From assembly GCA_019425655.1 (NCBI GenBank), contig NQWY01033931.1, forward strand, positions 44,935 through 108,934: 64,000 bases of DNA, given 5' to 3'. Below the pieces are notes generated by a model. That model was not told the DNA's origin, ran no database searches, and saw nothing but the letters and a program-made list of their open reading frames with translations. Of the stretch, positions 54,391 through 63,236 are shown in pieces; within the stretch, counting starts at the first letter, position 1, and every line of letters begins with the position of its first letter. Both the position numbers and the translations under genes were made by a program. Origin of the DNA: Rhizophagus prolifer (taxonomy: Eukaryota > Glomeromycota > Glomeromycetes > Glomerales > Glomeraceae).

Positions 54391-55656
54391 TCAGATACCC
54401 ACACCTCCCGTGCCAAAGGCCTCGCTGTGAATGCGCTCTTTCGCAATGCCCAGCGCCAGCAGGGAACGGTACTGTTCGTGCATAAAAGGCACCGGCCCGC
54501 ACAGGTAATAGTCGGCGTCTGGCGGCAGATATTCCGCCGGTACCGCACTGAGATCCAGCCGGCCCTGCACATGATAATCTTCTCCGTGCACCTCATTTTC
54601 CTTCACCTGTTCATAGGCGATAAAGATATGCAGATTACTGTTCTGCTCAGAGAGTGCCGCCAGCTCCTGGCGCAGGGCATGAACATCGGAACTACGGGCA
54701 GCATGAAGGAAAAATATCTGCTTCCTGTCCTGAGTCTGTGGCGCGTGGTCCACTTTCAGGGAGGTATTCGGATCGGCTATTTCTGCCAGCAGATGGTGGG
54801 TCATGGACATCATGGGTGTCAGGCCGACGCCGGCACTGATAAGCACATTGTCCACTTCGGGGTTTAATAAAAAGAAGTTGCCCGCCGGCGCGCTCAGTTC
54901 CACCGTATCGCCTTCACTGACGGCATTGTGGAGGGTTGATGAGACATAACCCGGATCCTGTCCTTCCGCACGCGGATCTTCGCGTTTCACGGAAATACGC
55001 AGGTAACCTGCCCCGGGCTTGCCGGATAAGCTGTACTGTCGGGGCTGTTTCAGGCCCAGTTCAGGAACAAATACGCGCACCGTCACGTACTGTCCTGGCC
55101 GGTAATCAGGCAGGGCCTGTCCGTCTGCGGGTGTCAGATAAAAAGACGTGATCTCCCCGCTTTCTTTTATTTTTTTGCTGACGTTAAAATCGCGCCAGCC
55201 AAGCCAGCTGCCGGGCGTGGTTCGGCGCTCATGATAAAGCCTTTTCTCGGCTCCGATAAATATGTCGGCCAGCTCCTGATACGCGGCACCCCAGGCCCCG
55301 ATGAGTGGATTATCCATCGGGACGGAAAGCACTTCGCTGATGGAATGGAGTAAATTCTCACCGACAATACTGTAGTCCGGGGCTTTAATATTCAGGCTCA
55401 CATGTTTGTGGCAGATCAGCTCAATGACCGGCGCCAGAACCCCGGGGTCGTCAATATTCTCGGCATAGGCCAGCACTGCACCTGCCAGCGCTTTCGCCTG
55501 CGCGCCGCTTCTCTGATGCCCCATATTAAAGACTTCCTGTAAATCAGGATTATTCCGTAACATTCTTTTATAGAAGTAATCCGTTAACGCAACGCCATTT
55601 TCCTTCAGTACCGGAACGGTATCTTTAACCAGTTGTTTCTGCTCTTGAGTTAACAT
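54391..55656 (-). CDS. hmp: Flavohaemoglobin (nitric oxide dioxygenase)
   Basis: The 421-residue protein joins a globin domain (residues 1-137, proximal His85 in ICHKH) to an FAD/NAD-reductase. FAD contacts are RQYSLSG; NAD contacts are SAGVGLTPM and CGPVPFM; the C-terminal aromatic segment reads EAFG. It converts NO and O2 to nitrate in the cytoplasm. The start at 55656 aligns with the usual Hmp N-terminus, and GGAGA lies upstream; a longer frame to 55713 is not needed. The reductase domain carries an insertion of about 12 residues (around DPNTSLKVDHAPQ) compared with E. coli Hmp. Confidence 0.95.
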   Translation of the reverse strand: MLTQEQKQLVKDTVPVLKENGVALTDYFYKRMLRNNPDLQEVFNMGHQRSGAQAKALAGAVLAYAENIDDPGVLAPVIELICHKHVSLNIKAPDYSIVGENLLHSISEVLSVPMDNPLIGAWGAAYQELADIFIGAEKRLYHERRTTPGSWLGWRDFNVSKKIKESGEITSFYLTPADGQALPDYRPGQYVTVRVFVPELGLKQPRQYSLSGKPGAGYLRISVKREDPRAEGQDPGYVSSTLHNAVSEGDTVELSAPAGNFFLLNPEVDNVLISAGVGLTPMMSMTHHLLAEIADPNTSLKVDHAPQTQDRKQIFFLHAARSSDVHALRQELAALSEQNSNLHIFIAYEQVKENEVHGEDYHVQGRLDLSAVPAEYLPPDADYYLCGPVPFMHEQYRSLLALGIAKERIHSEAFGTGGVGI

Positions 55657-55888
55657 ACGTCTCTCCATGGGATTAAGTTCAGTAACGTCATGGCCCTGAT
55701 AAGCATAAACCATGCTGGGAAGTGTGGCCCGGCGTATAAATCCGGTACGTCCGTTGTTCTCTTTTTGCCAGGAAATGGAATCGGACGCATATTTTTTACA
55801 GGGCTAATGGTGAAAATACGTGGTCCGTCCGGTATGAATAAAATATGGTATACATTGATTTCATGTTGTCATGAACAGAGAAATTAAG

Positions 55889-56179
55889 ATGAGGGTACTA
55901 GTGGCGGAGCTGGTTAATAATATTGCGGAGCAGCATGAGTCTGAAAAGGGAGTTATTATTCAGACTGAAGCACTGAATATTATTGCGGCTGCCATCCACA
56001 TGCAGCTGGATGATACCCCTCTTGTGCAACTGAAGAATGAGATTAATGAGGGTTTTGCTTCGCAGCACGAATGTTACTCCACATATACGGATGAAAAGCA
56101 CATTCTCCAGTGTGCTGTGGAGGACCGGTTTGGTTTACAGACGCGTCCGTTGCGGGGAAAGATAATCATACAGTCCTGA
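55889..56179 (+). CDS. Uncharacterised 96-residue protein
   Basis: The protein is soluble and mainly helical in the first half (MRVLVAELVNNIAEQHE). It is divergent from hmp and could share a promoter region with it. No family is recognised. The start may be at 55871 instead. Confidence 0.45.
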   Translation: MRVLVAELVNNIAEQHESEKGVIIQTEALNIIAAAIHMQLDDTPLVQLKNEINEGFASQHECYSTYTDEKHILQCAVEDRFGLQTRPLRGKIIIQS

Positions 56180-57171
56180 AACCAACCTAAAGAGAGCTCA
56201 GGAAGGCAATACAGTTGCCCGGTATTCCTGCCAGTCTGGTACCGCAGTGAACGCAGACGTGCTGCAGCAACAACGGACCGAAAGGATCCTGTTTCGGGGA
56301 AATGTTCGATGGTCAGGAGTATTCGGACTGTGCCTTCAGCCAGGCCGGAGGCTTTCGCTATACAGGCCAGAACAGAACACCCGGAATACCGGTCAGAGCA
56401 CCGGAGGGCCCTCTTTCCGGGAGGAACAACAAGCGAGGCTATATGTACGGGGACAAACTGTCGCTTCAGGAATATGATGCCTGGTATGTCTGGCATAAAG
56501 GGTTAGCGTAAGTTTTAGCACATCTGTTAACCGGAATCCCCAGTCTTGTCTGCCTGTCATAAGATTGATCGACACTGTAAGTCCCGTAATTTTTTTAGGA
56601 CCTTTCTCAATCAGAGGAATAATGCTTATTTTCAATCACGTATGGATAACGTGAAAAAACGGGACTGGAGCATCCCTGACTTAAATTACTATAATCGTCG
56701 TCTAATAATATGAAACGAATTTTGGCCAGTACCATCCAGATGTCGGGTACTGGCATCTTTTTGGTATACCTGTTACTTCGGTTTCTTCCATCACATAATT
56801 AATTTTTTCCTGTATAGCCCCGGTTTCCGGCAGACCGACGGTCGACATCAGACTGAAACAGGCATAGTTGACGGTTCTGGTTAAATTTATTGAGACAGGG
56901 AATAAATAATCCGGGACGAGGGTTCACCTGTAACTCTGGCTGCGGTAAAAACTGTGCCAGGGCTCACAGGCACATTCTTACAGGGATTTTATCCCAGCCC
57001 CGAATGTCGGTTGGTATATAGCCTGGATATGTGACAGGATGGACGAAGTTGCCCGCCGGATTTTTTCTGTCAGTAAGAGACGGAAATAACGAATTCAGGG
57101 CCGGGACAGGCAGGAATGTCTCTGCCGCTTTTAGAGCGACATCGGGAAAGTACGATGCGATTAATTACTGG
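56180..57171. other. About 1 kb of non-coding or decayed DNA
   Basis: Several short frames overlap between 56247 and 56635; one (56302-56511, ATG after GGGGAA) might encode a 69-residue protein, but nothing supports it further. The rest shows no gene. Confidence 0.35.
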
Positions 57172-57360
57172 TCAAATAAGAAAATCATCCAGCGACTTGC
57201 CTGCAGCCAGCTGTTCCGCAATGACCTTAGGCATACGTCCCTGACCAGTCCAGGTCCTGGTTTTGCCATTTTCACTTTGATATTTATATCTGGCCGTACG
57301 GGGAGGCCGCACTCTTGCAGGATTTTCTGAAGTCAACAATGGCTTTCTCGCCTGGAATTA
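57172..57360 (-). pseudogene. C-terminal fragment of an H-NS-like gene
   Basis: The minus strand encodes the H-NS DNA-binding domain end: [20 protein letters not shown], then MPKVI and GKSLDDFLI before a stop at 57172-57174. No start or oligomerisation domain is present. Confidence 0.8.
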
Positions 57361-57385
57361 GTACAGGTATGAACCAGACTCATAC

Positions 57386-57412
57386 AAAACAGCGCGGCCT
57401 CTGGCCGCGCTG
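57386..57412 (-). terminator. Terminator of the esterase gene
   Basis: On the minus strand GCGCGGCC and GGCCGCGC pair around AGA, followed by TGTTTTG. Confidence 0.8.
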
Positions 57413-57431
57413 CTGGAATATTATCCGGTTA

Positions 57432-58451
57432 TTATTTCAGATGTTTATGCAGTTCTGCACCCGCCTGCTCCAGCGCAGTTCTGACGGTGGGCTCCTGACT
57501 TAACGGGTTCAACAGCCCATAGTCATGGATCATGCCGTTATAGCGTGTCACTGTCACTGGTACGCCAGCTGCATCCAGCTTGCGACCGAACGCTTCACCT
57601 TCGTCGCGCAGAACATCAAGTTCCGCCGTCTGGATTAAGGTCTGCGGGAACCCTTTCAGTTGTTCCGTAGTGGCGCGCAATGGCGAGGCAAGAATGTTAT
57701 TACGGTCTGACGCGCTTGTGGTGTAGTTATCCCAGAACCATTTCATCATGTTTTTCGTCAGGAAATAGCCATTTTCGTACTGGTTATAGGATGCGCTGTT
57801 AAAATTCGCGTCGGTTACCGGCCACAGCATCACGTTATAACGAATCTTCGGTCCGTTAAACTGTCTGGCCTGCAGCGCCACAGAGGCCACCATATTCCCG
57901 CCGACGCTGTTACCGACCAGGCCCAGACGGCTGCCATCCACGCCAATTTCCTGACCGTGTTCAGCCACCCATTTAGTTGCTTCATAGGCCTGGTTAATCG
58001 CGACAGGGAAGTGGGCCTCCGGTGACGGTGTGTAGTCCACATATACCGCAGCAGCGCCGGAGGAGCGAACCAGATCCCGGATAAGACGTTCATGAGTCGG
58101 GAAATCTCCCAGCACCCAGCCACCACCATGGAAGAACATGAACACAGGAAGTGTGCCGGTAGCGTTGTCCGGTTTGACGATTTTCAGTGTTATGGATTGC
58201 CCGTTCACCGTAATGATTTTTTCTGAAACCTGCGCTGATGGCAGCGTAACGCCCTTCTGTGCCCCGATCAGTATCTGACGGGCCTCCTGAGGGGTCAGTT
58301 GTTCCATGGGCTTGCCGTTACCGGAGTTCAGGACGTTGAGAAATGCCTGCACTCCGGCCGTAGGAGCAGGAAGGTTGATCGGTTGGTCGGAAGCTACTGC
58401 AGTGGCGGATGCGAAAAGAGCTGAAGTCAGGACAGCGGATACGGTTTTCAT
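57432..58451 (-). CDS. Exported esterase/lipase of the HSL family
   Basis: The 339-residue protein has a signal peptide (about residues 1-21, ending AVA). The alpha/beta-hydrolase domain has the oxyanion motif HGGGW, the nucleophile elbow GNSVG with Ser near residue 193, an Asp in ELDVLRDEGE and the catalytic His in MIHDYG. It hydrolyses short-chain esters, probably in the periplasm. Its promoter region shares sequence blocks with those of the regulator at 59150 and the dehydrogenase at 59968. Confidence 0.88.
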   Translation of the reverse strand: MKTVSAVLTSALFASATAVASDQPINLPAPTAGVQAFLNVLNSGNGKPMEQLTPQEARQILIGAQKGVTLPSAQVSEKIITVNGQSITLKIVKPDNATGTLPVFMFFHGGGWVLGDFPTHERLIRDLVRSSGAAAVYVDYTPSPEAHFPVAINQAYEATKWVAEHGQEIGVDGSRLGLVGNSVGGNMVASVALQARQFNGPKIRYNVMLWPVTDANFNSASYNQYENGYFLTKNMMKWFWDNYTTSASDRNNILASPLRATTEQLKGFPQTLIQTAELDVLRDEGEAFGRKLDAAGVPVTVTRYNGMIHDYGLLNPLSQEPTVRTALEQAGAELHKHLK

Positions 58452-58518
58452 AATTAAGCCTCGTTAGATGTATGTTGATTGTATTATTCAGTTGAGCGCC
58501 GGTTGTTTTCGGTATTTA

Positions 58519-58570
58519 TCTTGTATGAATAATACTTGCACGCAATATTCTTTCAGTCAAATATTATTCC
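58519..58570 (+). repeat. Shared promoter block, copy 1
   Basis: ACTTGCACGCAATATTCTTT and the following TCAAATATTATT match the second copy at 59062-59114 in about three of four positions. Confidence 0.65.
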
Positions 58571-58749
58571 TTCATCTTTTTTGAATGTTTTAATTTTGGT
58601 TAATTAAGCCTGCAAAAACAGTGCATTAGCAGAGAATCCATTCTGACCTTCAGATTCGGGTGTTCCACGGTATTTCCTTTCAGAGTGTCCCGTGCATTGG
58701 TTGATCGACACGGAGCCTGGGCAGGGGATCTCTAGTCTGCCTGGTATCG

Positions 58750-58820
58750 CCGGAGCTAAAGGATGCCCGTTTGCGTCGTGATTAATATAAAAGCAAATGA
58801 TCACTTATATAAATACAATG
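58750..58820 (+). repeat. 71-bp inverted repeat, left arm
   Basis: About 62 of 71 bases match the reverse complement of 59819-59889 without gaps (GCTAAAGG ... TATATAAAT ... CAATG). Confidence 0.85.
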
Positions 58821-59061
58821 ATTATTTTACGAGAAGTTTTCAGACGTTATGTGGATGGCCCGCTGCAGTGGATGAGAAGCGGTTCAATGACCATAGTACG
58901 TTAAGAAATGCCCGGGCCTCGCTGCGGAGCAGAAAGACTGGCCGGTTGTTCAGAATATACAGCAGGGGCGATTGCAACACTGGCTGAAGCCGGAACAGCC
59001 GATCCGGCTTTTGTGACTGAGCATTTTTAAAAGTATGTTCATCGTCCAGTTACCGGCAACT

Positions 59062-59114
59062 AACTTTTACGAATTAAACTTGCATACAATATTCTTCCTA
59101 TCAAATAATATTTA
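59062..59114 (+). repeat. Shared promoter block, copy 2
   Basis: This is the counterpart of 58519-58570, lying 36-88 bp upstream of the MarR-type gene. Confidence 0.65.
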
Positions 59115-59149
59115 TACTGTTTTTATATCTTTCTGCCCGGGTTAATTTA

Positions 59150-59572
59150 ATGAAACAAAACAGCATTCTGGAAGAAAAGCTATGCTTCTCTTTGTACTCG
59201 GTAACAAACGCGCTGATCCGCCAGTACCGGCCATTACTCAAAGAATTTGACCTGACCTACCCACAGTTTGTCGTGCTCATGGCACTGTATGAGCAGGACG
59301 ATATCCCGTTACGGGCGCTTGGTCAGAAGACATTATTTGACTCAGGAACGCTGACGCCGCTTGTGCAAAAACTTGAGGGGAAGGGGTTTCTGAAAAGGAT
59401 GGCCGTCGTCGGTGATGAAAGGATGAAAAATGTCGTGCTTACTGAAAAGGCGCATGAGATGAAAGAGGCTCTGCTGGAACTGCCTGGTAAAATGAGATGT
59501 ACCATGCAGATGAAAGATGAAGAGTTAGATCTGCTTCGCCAGCTGTCAGCTAATCTGCTGAAAGATCTGTAA
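59150..59572 (+). CDS. MarR-family regulator, OhrR-like
   Basis: The 140-residue protein has the MarR winged-helix fold. A Cys at residue 12 in an EEKLCFSLYSV context matches the redox-sensing Cys of OhrR, and LTYPQFVVLMALYE and LDSGTLTPLVQKLE-like segments are OhrR-typical. OhrR proteins respond to organic peroxides. The upstream repeat shared with the esterase suggests it controls itself and the esterase. The start has GGG upstream. Confidence 0.85.
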   Translation: MKQNSILEEKLCFSLYSVTNALIRQYRPLLKEFDLTYPQFVVLMALYEQDDIPLRALGQKTLFDSGTLTPLVQKLEGKGFLKRMAVVGDERMKNVVLTEKAHEMKEALLELPGKMRCTMQMKDEELDLLRQLSANLLKDL

Positions 59573-59967
59573 AGCCTGGTGCCGGTGTGTCGCGGCCTGG
59601 GTATGGGCCCGATCTCTTTGTTTGAACACAATAAACATTTCGCTCACTGAAGACACACATCCGGTACAGCGACAGTCCACCTGTGCCGGGCAGCAAAAGA
59701 CCTGCGTTGCCGCCCCAGGACGATGTGTGTTCGTTCCATGACCCTCTCATCCTCGCCCGAACGAGTCCCGTCCACGCCAGCCGCGTTATCCCCATAATTT
59801 CTGAGCGCTGTAAATTAGCATTGCATTTATATAAATGATCGCTTACTTTTATATTTATCGCGACGCAAACGGGCAGCCTTTAGCTTCGGCGTCAACCGCT
59901 CAGACCCGGGACTCCCCGCACCGTGTCTGCGTCAACCAATCCGCGGGACACTCTGAAAGGAAATATC
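59573..59967. promoter_or_regulatory. Upstream region of the aldehyde dehydrogenase
   Basis: No gene is present. The right arm of the 71-bp inverted repeat lies 78-148 bp before the dehydrogenase start. Confidence 0.5.
59819..59889 (-). repeat. 71-bp inverted repeat, right arm
   Basis: This is the inverted partner of 58750-58820 (about 87% identity by eye). Confidence 0.85.
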
Positions 59968-61440
59968 ATGGAACGCCCGAATCTGACTGAAGCTGCAAAG
60001 AACTGGATCAACGGTAGCTGGAACACCGGAGGCACGATCAGACAGGCTGTCAGCCCTTCAACCGGCCAGCCGCTGGGAAGTTACCTGGACGCCGGCGCTG
60101 ACGAAGCACGCTATGCGATCGAAGCCGCCCGCACTGCTTTCGACACCACAAAATGGTCCAGAGAACGCTCCCTGCGCTCGCGTGCCCTGTTTGAGCTGGC
60201 CGATGAGGTCGCAAAACGGGTGGACGAGATAGCAATTCAGCTCGCCCGTGAAGGAGGCAAGCTGCTGGCGCAGACTCAGTGGGAACTGGCATTAACAGTG
60301 GAGTGGCTGCGTTATGGGGCCGCCACCGCCCTGTTACAGACCGGTGGGCGCGCCCTTGAAGCCGCTCCGGGGATGCACTTTCATTCCGATCCCGAACCTC
60401 TTGGCGTTGTGGGAGTGATCTCGCCATGGAACTCACCCATCATCCTGTCCGTGCGCGCTCTCGCTCCCGCGCTGGCTGCCGGATGCACGGTGGTACTGAA
60501 GCTGCCACATCAGACCGCGCTTACCAATGCCCTGTTTTCCGGGGCAATCGCAGCCGTCAAATCGCTGCCGCCGGGTGTACTTAATGTGATCACCGAAACC
60601 GGGAGTACGGGTGCCTCTATGCTGGTCGATTCCCCTCTGGTGAATATGATCAGCTATACCGGCAGCACTAGGATCGGCCGTCTCATTGCCGCCAACGGTG
60701 CCAGAACGCTCAAGCGTCTGAACCTCGAACTGGGCGGCAAGGCACCACTGGTTGTATTCGATGATGCCAGTCTTGATGTGGTGGTACCGCAGATCGTCAT
60801 GGCACTGGTCGCGATGAACGGCCAGTTCTGCTGCACCGGTTCGCGTGTACTGGTCCAGCGTGACATTGCCGACCGATTGCGCGCTGCGCTGATCGAGGCT
60901 TACCGAAACGTCCGGCTCGGCGAAAGCGAGGATCCGCAGGCGCAGCTTGGTCCTCTTATCGACAAAGCCAGTGTTCGACGCGTTGATGCCGTGGTCGCTG
61001 AAGCAGGCTCCTATGCAAACATTCTGGTGCGCGGCGGCCCGGTCGATGATGGCCCCCTGGCCGCAGGCGCGTTCTACCGCCCCACCCTGATCGAAGTACA
61101 GGACCTGGACACCCGAGTCATCCAGTCCGAGGTCTTCGGGCCGGTCCAGACTTTCGAGATTTTTGAAGACGAAGCCGATGCAATCATGCGCGCAAACGCT
61201 ACGGAATTTGGTCTCGCCGCTTCGGTGTTCTCGGGCGATACGGCGCGCTGCCGGCGAGTCGGCAAGGCTATTCAAGCCGGGCATATCTGGCTAAACTGCT
61301 GGGGCGTCATGTCCGAGCACTTTGAACAGAGCGGCTTCAAGCAAAGTGGTATCGGCGTCCTCTGTGGGCCACGTGCGATTGAGCAGTTCCAGGAAATCAA
61401 GGTCTATGCGAGCGTTGAGGCAACGCCGACGTCGCTCTGA
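59968..61440 (+). CDS. NAD(P)-dependent aldehyde dehydrogenase
   Basis: The 490-residue protein has the ALDH fold. The Rossmann region has SPWNSP and YTGST, the catalytic Glu is in LELGGKAP near residue 255, and the catalytic Cys is in the FCCTG context near residue 290. It oxidises an aldehyde to the acid; the substrate is not clear, and benzaldehyde- or medium-chain-type enzymes look similar. AAGGA fixes the start at 59968; a longer frame to 59923 is open. It is probably controlled by the TetR gene downstream. Confidence 0.92.
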   Translation: MERPNLTEAAKNWINGSWNTGGTIRQAVSPSTGQPLGSYLDAGADEARYAIEAARTAFDTTKWSRERSLRSRALFELADEVAKRVDEIAIQLAREGGKLLAQTQWELALTVEWLRYGAATALLQTGGRALEAAPGMHFHSDPEPLGVVGVISPWNSPIILSVRALAPALAAGCTVVLKLPHQTALTNALFSGAIAAVKSLPPGVLNVITETGSTGASMLVDSPLVNMISYTGSTRIGRLIAANGARTLKRLNLELGGKAPLVVFDDASLDVVVPQIVMALVAMNGQFCCTGSRVLVQRDIADRLRAALIEAYRNVRLGESEDPQAQLGPLIDKASVRRVDAVVAEAGSYANILVRGGPVDDGPLAAGAFYRPTLIEVQDLDTRVIQSEVFGPVQTFEIFEDEADAIMRANATEFGLAASVFSGDTARCRRVGKAIQAGHIWLNCWGVMSEHFEQSGFKQSGIGVLCGPRAIEQFQEIKVYASVEATPTSL

Positions 61441-61516
61441 CGCTTATCGATTTGCAGCCAGCCTTACCTGCAAACTGAGGACGACACCATCCCGGTGCCG
61501 TCCTTGTGTTACCTGA

Positions 61517-62161
61517 ATGGAAAATATTGTGAAAATGAAAACTGGTGCAGACAAGCCCCTGCGCGGGCGTCCCGTGAATGAGCATGCGCGTGAAGAACGC
61601 ATGACCCAGATCCTCGACGGGGCCCGAAACTGCTTTATACAACGCGGGTTTCACGCCTCATCCATTTCCGAGATCGGTGCAGCTGCAGGGGTCAGCGTTG
61701 CGAACATCTACCAGTACTACCCGAGTAAGGAAGCCCTTATCACTGCGCTTATCGAACTCGACCTGCAGCGGCATCACAATCTGATAAGCCGTTTCTGGAG
61801 TACGGATTTCAGTCGCAAGGCGATTGAAGAACTGCTGGCAGAGATCTTCCTCACATCCGAGGGACACGCGGTGGCGGTTTTACGTGCTGAGATCGCCAGT
61901 GAAGGTGCGCGTAACACACATGTCGCCGAACTCCTTCGTGAGTCAGAATCTGGCCTGATTAACAGTGTTCACCGCAAGATACGTACGGCCCAGAACAGCG
62001 GTCAGATATCTGCTGAACTCAATCCGGACGACGTCACAGAGCGCCTTTCCCTCGTTTTTGAGGGATTAATGCGTCTGTACCTGTTCTCTCCGGACAATGG
62101 GCAGAAACTCATTGAGCAATATTACCGCCAGTTTGCCGATACGCTTCAACTGAAATCCTGA
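61517..62161 (+). CDS. TetR-family regulator
   Basis: The 214-residue protein has a TetR helix-turn-helix at about residues 50-70 (ISEIGAAAGVSVANIYQYYPSKEAL) and a helical ligand-binding domain. It follows the aldehyde dehydrogenase gene by about 76 bp and could repress it, perhaps through the 71-bp repeats. The start is uncertain; Met7 (61535) is an alternative. Confidence 0.9.
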   Translation: MENIVKMKTGADKPLRGRPVNEHAREERMTQILDGARNCFIQRGFHASSISEIGAAAGVSVANIYQYYPSKEALITALIELDLQRHHNLISRFWSTDFSRKAIEELLAEIFLTSEGHAVAVLRAEIASEGARNTHVAELLRESESGLINSVHRKIRTAQNSGQISAELNPDDVTERLSLVFEGLMRLYLFSPDNGQKLIEQYYRQFADTLQLKS

Positions 62162-62236
62162 GTTCCTGTCTACGGCAGGAAGTGAAGGGGATGCCTGGTT
62201 ACCAGGTCGGCTGTTGCCAGGTATTCGCATAACGAA

Positions 62237-62264
62237 AATGTCCGCTGCCGGCACAAAGCGGACA
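62237..62264 (+). repeat. Palindromic spacer motif, copy o
   Basis: AATGTCCGCTGCCGGCACAA followed by AGCGGACA. It lies at the 3' side of vapBC copy 2, as copy n does for copy 1. Confidence 0.85.
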
Positions 62265-62290
62265 GTCATTGTTCGGCATTTTGGCTGCGG

Positions 62291-62707
62291 TCAGTTAACC
62301 CAGTCTTCCAGCACCAGACCCGGCACCCGCTCAAACTCCCTCACATTATTCGTCACCAGGATGGCGCCGGCCGCAATGGCGTGCCCGGCAATGAGCGTGT
62401 CGTTCGGGCCGATCGGCGTCCCGGCGAGGCGCAGCGCCACTTTAACGTCCGTGGATGCATCCACCGCGGCGCGGTCCCAGGGCAGGATGGCATCGAGGCG
62501 GGCGCAGAACTCGTCAACCAGCTCGGTGTGGCGCGGGGAGGCCTTCGGGCCGGTGGCACCGAAGCGCATCTCGGAGTAAGTAATGGCCGAGACCACGATG
62601 CGCTGGTTGCGCAGTACCGCCTGCTCCAGGCGCTTCAGGACGGCTTCCGGCTGCTCGCGCATGATGAATGAGCAGATGTTGGTGTCCAGCATATACGTTT
62701 TGTTCAC
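62291..62707 (-). CDS. vapC: VapC-type PIN-domain toxin, copy 2
   Basis: The 138-residue PIN-domain protein is almost identical to the copy at 53335, with the same acidic residues and length. It is preceded by its own vapB with a four-base overlap. It is intact. Confidence 0.92.
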   Translation of the reverse strand: MNKTYMLDTNICSFIMREQPEAVLKRLEQAVLRNQRIVVSAITYSEMRFGATGPKASPRHTELVDEFCARLDAILPWDRAAVDASTDVKVALRLAGTPIGPNDTLIAGHAIAAGAILVTNNVREFERVPGLVLEDWVN

Positions 62708-62934
62708 AGGTCAACCCGTCCTTCGTCGGTGACAACGTCCTCGCGCTCCGCCATAAAGTCCGGGTCTGCCTTTTCCAGCTGCGCGAACGAGCCCCAGGTC
62801 GGCCGGACGGGTCGCAGGATGATGCTGTCCCCTTCCCGGACGATCTCCAGCTCGCTCACCCCCTCAAAATCCAGATCGCGGGGCAGACGGATGGCGCGGT
62901 TATTGCCGTTTTTAAAAATAGAAACTGTGCGCAT
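62704..62934 (-). CDS. vapB: VapB-type antitoxin, copy 2
   Basis: The 76-residue AbrB/MazE-type protein is almost identical to the copy at 53748, differing at a few positions in the C-terminal tail. It binds VapC and the upstream repeats. Confidence 0.92.
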   Translation of the reverse strand: MRTVSIFKNGNNRAIRLPRDLDFEGVSELEIVREGDSIILRPVRPTWGSFAQLEKADPDFMAEREDVVTDEGRVDL

Positions 62935-62939
62935 GGTTT

Positions 62940-63090
62940 TTCCTCATATGCTGAGTGTGCTAGGGAGTATTCCCGCATAGGTAAAGTATATGCCTTCAAG
63001 CCCGGCTTGTATAGGTGTTGCATATGCAGATGGGACGGATATGCGTATGTCAGACCTATGCAGATGTGTGGCATATGGATATGTTCAGCC
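62940..63090. promoter_or_regulatory. Operator-like repeats upstream of vapBC copy 2
   Basis: Repeated TATGCAGATG, GCATATG and ATATGCGTATG units. TATGCAGATG followed by GGCATATGG occurs both here (near 63058) and upstream of vapBC copy 1 (near 54112). Confidence 0.65.
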
Positions 63091-63220
63091 TATATGGGTT
63101 TCTTTCTTTTTCCGCGCAGATCCGAAAAAAGGTAAAGTCGGATCATGACTGCGTCATCGCATGCAAGGGTGAAGGAGATACATCAGGAGGGAGTTCAAAG
63201 CAAAATACAGATGGAAACGG

Positions 63221-63236
63221 AAAGTCCGCTTTGAGC
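63221..63236 (+). repeat. Palindromic spacer motif, copy p (half)
   Basis: AAAGTCCGCTTTGAGC is the first half of a motif copy. The second half is displaced by the IS30-family element that begins here. Confidence 0.6.

Larger units (their letters stand above)
58452..59149. promoter_or_regulatory. Control region between the esterase and the MarR-type regulator
   Basis: No gene is present. Two repeats lie here: a 50-bp block at 58519-58570 that recurs at 59062-59114, and a 71-bp block at 58750-58820 that recurs inverted at 59819-59889 upstream of the aldehyde dehydrogenase. Confidence 0.6.

Noticed and set aside
56247-56511. Overlapping frames in three phases after the 55889 gene
   Set aside because: Equal support for several phases and no homologue recognised; left as unassigned DNA.
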